DNA of 64,000 nt, taken from the NCBI GenBank assembly GCA_049325315.1, contig JBMONB010000048.1:48088-112087 (forward strand), read 5' to 3'. Below, piece by piece: positions 61,223 to 64,000 of this stretch. The position numbers were made by a program, and so were the translations under genes. Position 1 is the stretch's first letter. Each line of letters begins with the position of its first letter. The notes beneath the pieces are model-generated. The model saw only the letters and a list, made by a program, of their open reading frames with translations. It had not been told where the DNA came from and made no database searches. Source of the DNA: JAWLHU01 sp049325315. Its GTDB lineage: Bacteria > Bacillota > Sulfobacillia > Symbiobacteriales > Symbiobacteriaceae.

Positions 61223-61522
61223 ATGAGACCGCAGTTGGGCTGGACTGGCCTCTGGCAGGGGTGGCTTGGGCGTTGGACGCAGACAGAAACCCGCCGGGTT
61301 CGGAAAGAGGAGCAGAGGCTTCGCCAGGAGATGGAGGCGGCCCGCCGGGAGGCGGAGGCTGCGGAGCGGTACTTCCAAACAGTAACCGAACCGGAGTTAG
61401 TCGACCACGCCATCTTTACCATGGAGGCAGCGAAGCGCAAATACGTTTACTTGTACCGTCAACTCCGCCGTAGTCGGGGCGGTACAGGTGAGATCGATCA
61501 GGGGGAATCGGAATGGATTTGA
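61223..61522 (+). CDS. YaaL family protein (DUF2508)
   Basis: A 99-residue mainly helical protein with the DUF2508 core FQTVTEPELVDHAIFTMEAAKRKY. Function unknown; it is a sporulation-linked gene found between recR and bofA. Start ATG at 61223 with AAGGGGG; overlaps bofA by 10 bp. Confidence 0.9.
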   Translation: MRPQLGWTGLWQGWLGRWTQTETRRVRKEEQRLRQEMEAARREAEAAERYFQTVTEPELVDHAIFTMEAAKRKYVYLYRQLRRSRGGTGEIDQGESEWI

Positions 61523-61776
61523 ACACCGCTTTCTTCTATGCCATGGGTGTCATTTTAGTCCTGATGCTCCTTCACGTGCTTGCAAAACCATTAGAGGTTG
61601 CACTCCGGGTCCTGGGGAGCAGCCTTGTAGGCGGCCTGGTCCTCTGGGTCGTAAACCTTGCCGGCGGGCTGGTCGGGTTTCACATCGGGCTGAACCCGGT
61701 CTCTGCCATGATCGTCGGAGTCCTCGGGGTTCCAGGTTTGCTCGGGCTCGGACTCCTCCGCGCAATTGTGGGTTGA
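61513..61776 (+). CDS. bofA: Pro-sigma-K processing inhibitor BofA
   Basis: An 87-residue membrane protein with two to three hydrophobic segments and the BofA motif GLNPVSAMIVGVLGVPGLLGL. BofA holds the SpoIVFB protease inactive in the forespore membranes, timing sigma-K activation in the mother cell. Marks the organism as a spore former. Confidence 0.94.
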   Translation: MDLNTAFFYAMGVILVLMLLHVLAKPLEVALRVLGSSLVGGLVLWVVNLAGGLVGFHIGLNPVSAMIVGVLGVPGLLGLGLLRAIVG

Positions 61777-61822
61777 TTTTTGCCTGAACGCGGAGTAGAA
61801 TACAGCCCAGAATACCTGACAA

Positions 61823-62052
61823 GCGTTGAGAGGGACGAGTAGGCGGATTCGTGGAGCAACAGAGAGCCGGGGTAGGTGTGAACCGGCGCCCACGCCTGTC
61901 GAAGCAGGCCCTTGAGCTTCTGGACTGAACCTGCACAGTAGGTCCAGACGGTCTTCCTCCGTTAATGGGAGCCGAGTGAGACCGTAAGGTCTAAGCTAGG
62001 GTGGTACCGCGGGATTCATCCCCCGTCCCTAACCGGACGGGGGTTTTTTCAT
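61823..62052 (+). ncRNA. Glutamate-specific T-box leader of gltX
   Basis: 5' GAGAGGGACGAGTAGGCGG, distal AGAGAGCCGGGG/GGTGTGAACC, and specifier GAA (Glu, 61901-61903, followed by G) in the Stem I internal loop. Antiterminator AGGGTGGTACCGCGGG at 61998-62013; terminator CCCCCGTCC/GGACGGGGG followed by six T at 62020-62049. Uncharged tRNA-Glu should induce gltX. Confidence 0.92.
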
Positions 62053-62090
62053 TTTGAGTTGGCACTCTTTCTAGTAAAGGGGATACTGCG

Positions 62091-63539
62091 ATGACGATAC
62101 GTGTGCGCATTGCGCCAAGTCCCACCGGTCCGATTCACGTGGGCAATGTCCATACCGCCCTGTTCAACTGGCTGTGGGCGCGGAAGGCCGGCGGCAAGTT
62201 CATCCTCCGGTTCGAGGACACCGACCGGGAGCGCTCCAGGGCCGAGTGGGAGCAGGTGATCTTTGAGGATCTGAAGTGGCTCGGCATCGATTGGGACGAG
62301 GGCCCGGACATTGGTGGCCCGTACGCCCCCTACCGGCAGATGGACCGCCTCGACCTGTACCGCGAGTACGCCCAGAAGCTCCTTGAGGGCGGGCACGTCT
62401 ATAAGTGCTACTGCACCAAGGAGGAGGAGGACGTCGACCGCCAGGAGGCGCAGGCGCAGAACCGGCCGTACCAGTATAAGGGGCGCTGCCGGAACCTGCC
62501 GCCTGAGCAGCAGAAGGCCTTTGAGGCAGAGGGCCGCACCCATGTGCTGCGGTTCCGGGTACCCCGGGGCGAAATCATTCGCTATAACGACCTCGTCCGC
62601 GGTCCGATTGAGTTCCCGACCGACTCGATCGGGGATTTCATTATCATGCGCGGCAACGGGATTCCTCTGTACAACTTCGCCGTCGTGATCGACGATGTCA
62701 CCATGAACATCACACACATTCTGCGGGGCGAGGGGCATATCCCGAACACGCCGGTGCAGTTGTTGATGTACAAGGCGCTCAATCTGCCGATTCCCCAGAT
62801 TGGCCACCTGGGCCATATGACGAATGAGGAGCGGGGCAAGCTCTCCAAGCGCAAGGGCGAAGCGGCGGTTCGCGATTACCGCGAGCAGGGGTACCTTCCC
62901 GATGCCCTCATGAACTTCATGAGCCTGCTCGGTTGGACTCCGCCTGGCGCCGAAGATGGGCGTGAGATTCTGACCAAGGAAGAGCTGATTCACGACTTTG
63001 ATATCGAGGACTGTACCAAGGCCCCCTCCGTCTTTGACAAGGACAAACTCAACTGGATGAACGGCATGTACATCCGCAAGAAGAGCCTCGATGAGTTCGC
63101 TGAACTGGCCCTACCCTTTGTGGTCCAGTCGGGAATGTACACCGAGGCGGAGGCTCGGGCCAACTGGGAGTGGTACAAGCAGGTTCTCTCTCACGCCCAG
63201 CCGCGCGTCGAGACGCTGGCCCAGGTGCCTCTGCACACCGACATCTTCTTTAAGGATCAGATTGAGATGAACGAGGCGGCAGCCGCCAAGTTCCTGACCG
63301 ATGCGGTCAAGCCGTTCTTCCGTCGGGTAATTGAGGGTCTGGGTACCGTAGAGTGGGAGCTAGAGTCGATTGAGAAGCAGATCCGCAGCATTCAGGAGGA
63401 GATGGGCCTGAAGCCGAAGGAGTCCTTCCAGCCGATTCGGGTGGCGATCACCGGTCGGACCGAGAGCCCGGGTCTCTTCGAGACTGTTCATCTGATTGGG
63501 CGTGAGCGGGTAATCGCCCGCATCTCGAAATACGCGTAA
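62091..63539 (+). CDS. gltX: Glutamyl-tRNA synthetase GltX
   Basis: A 482-residue class I synthetase: HIGH-type motif PSPTGPIHVGNVHTALFNW, KMSKS-type motif KLSKRKGEAAV, and a helical anticodon-binding C-terminus. The ATG at 62091 is 40 bp after the T-box terminator, with AAAGGGGAT upstream. Charges tRNA-Glu (and probably tRNA-Gln in a transamidation pathway). Confidence 0.96.
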   Translation: MTIRVRIAPSPTGPIHVGNVHTALFNWLWARKAGGKFILRFEDTDRERSRAEWEQVIFEDLKWLGIDWDEGPDIGGPYAPYRQMDRLDLYREYAQKLLEGGHVYKCYCTKEEEDVDRQEAQAQNRPYQYKGRCRNLPPEQQKAFEAEGRTHVLRFRVPRGEIIRYNDLVRGPIEFPTDSIGDFIIMRGNGIPLYNFAVVIDDVTMNITHILRGEGHIPNTPVQLLMYKALNLPIPQIGHLGHMTNEERGKLSKRKGEAAVRDYREQGYLPDALMNFMSLLGWTPPGAEDGREILTKEELIHDFDIEDCTKAPSVFDKDKLNWMNGMYIRKKSLDEFAELALPFVVQSGMYTEAEARANWEWYKQVLSHAQPRVETLAQVPLHTDIFFKDQIEMNEAAAAKFLTDAVKPFFRRVIEGLGTVEWELESIEKQIRSIQEEMGLKPKESFQPIRVAITGRTESPGLFETVHLIGRERVIARISKYA

Positions 63540-63545
63540 CTCGAA

Positions 63546-63577
63546 GAATGGGGCGGAGGATTTCCTCCGCCCCATTC
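63546..63577 (+). terminator. Long palindrome after gltX
   Basis: GAATGGGGCGGAGG and its exact complement surround ATTT. It has no T-run, but lies 7 bp past the gltX stop and probably stops transcription before the rRNA promoters. Confidence 0.6.
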
Positions 63578-63599
63578 GCATCAGGCATAAGCTTGTCCC

Positions 63600-63629
63600 T
63601 TGCACAGGAATAGACGCGCGTGCTACAAT
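63600..63629 (+). promoter_or_regulatory. rrn promoter P1
   Basis: TTGCAC, 18 bp, TACAAT. Confidence 0.65.
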
Positions 63630-63728
63630 GCGCAATGCGGAAGGGCACGGCATATATCGAAAGCGGGGCGGACGCCACGGCGTCCTCTTTCTTTCCAGAG
63701 ACGGCGACATCTGGCGAATATTAAGCGC

Positions 63729-63757
63729 TTGCAAAGATGCGCAGGCTGTGCTAAAGT
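63729..63757 (+). promoter_or_regulatory. rrn promoter P2
   Basis: TTGCAA, 17 bp, TAAAGT. Confidence 0.68.
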
Positions 63758-63813
63758 AAATGAGTCGCTGATGCGGCGCACAGAGAATGGCCTGAACGCC
63801 AAGAATTAGTGCC

Positions 63814-63842
63814 TTGACAGGTGGCGGCGAGTTTGCTAAGAT
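63814..63842 (+). promoter_or_regulatory. rrn promoter P3
   Basis: TTGACA (perfect -35), 17 bp, TAAGAT, the strongest of the three and closest to 16S. Confidence 0.85.
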
Positions 63843-63960
63843 ATCTTCTTGCGAGCCGCTGAAGTGCGGTGAGCGAGCGAAGCCTGGAACCTTGAAAACT
63901 AGACAGTGCAAGAGAGAAAAGCCAAGCGAGTCGAGCTCAAAACAACGAGCCGAACAAACT

Positions 63961-64000
63961 TTTTACGGAGAGTTTGATCCTGGCTCAGGACGAACGCTGG
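63961..64000 (+). rRNA. rrs: 16S rRNA, 5' end (cut by window)
   Basis: ACGGAGAGTTTGATCCTGGC and CAGGACGAACGCTGG are the universal start of bacterial 16S rRNA. Only the first 40 or so bases are included. Confidence 0.97.

Larger units (their letters stand above)
63578..63960 (+). promoter_or_regulatory. rRNA operon leader with antitermination-like box
   Basis: This gene-free 383-bp leader contains three promoters (listed separately) and CTTGAAAACT at about 63893-63902, the BoxA-like antitermination sequence found before Firmicute 16S genes. No protein gene was seen. Confidence 0.75.

Noticed and set aside
63600..63809. 69-codon open frame in the rRNA leader
   Set aside because: Lies across three promoters, lacks a site and has biased composition; not a gene.

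Overview
The window is the replication-origin region of a high-GC, endospore-forming Firmicute. Gene order, very frequent GTG/TTG starts, spore genes (yyaC, bofA) and Bacillus-like synteny (rnpA-rpmH-dnaA-dnaN-yaaA-recF-remB-gyrB-gyrA; tadA-ffs-dnaX-ybaB-recR-yaaL-bofA-rrn) fit a Symbiobacterium-type organism. That genus call is inference from memory, not a search. oriC lies at about 36.9-37.4 kb upstream of dnaA, with a second DnaA-box cluster between dnaA and dnaN. Almost every gene to the left is on the minus strand and almost every gene to the right is on the plus strand, so genes run with the replication forks. Exceptions are a LysM/M23 peptidase (9.8 kb), yyaC (25.4 kb) and a pilin-like gene (48.1 kb).

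Left arm, reading away from oriC: rpmH, rnpA, yidD, yidC, jag, mnmE, mnmG, rsmG; parA-parB with three perfect parS sites; a DUF4446 gene; an M23 peptidase/bactofilin pair; yyaC and a TPR protein; a stretch of decayed transporter genes (branched-chain amino-acid ABC transporter and EamA remnants, 22.4-24.6 kb); cvpA and DUF951; the rpsF-ssb-rpsR operon; a DUF2232 gene, rplI, a Lon-family protease, dnaB and purA. Then come tRNA-Gly and tRNA-Thr, a lytic transglycosylase, glpK, two divergent LysM/M23 peptidases, a small hypothetical gene, a membrane peptidase, and the walR-walK-walH-walI-murA-rlmH cell-wall cluster.

Right arm: dnaA, dnaN, yaaA, recF, remB, gyrB, gyrA, then pdxS-pdxT (PLP synthase). 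A pilin-like orphan gene and a tiny zinc-ribbon protein precede a serine-specific T-box with two successive antiterminator/terminator modules. It controls a class V aminotransferase, a nucleotidyltransferase and serA, followed by mtnA, serS and tRNA-Ser. Next are tadA, the large SRP RNA, an orphan peptide-binding lipoprotein, dnaX, ybaB, recR, yaaL and bofA. A glutamate-specific T-box precedes gltX, and the window ends in a triple-promoter rRNA leader and the first bases of 16S rRNA.

The most unusual items are an iteron-like 18-19 bp repeat array with perfect DnaA boxes between dnaB and purA, the double-terminator serine T-box, a MurA with Asp in place of the fosfomycin-target Cys, and the rearranged liv gene remnants with an internal inversion. 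No CRISPR array, insertion sequence or prophage was seen.
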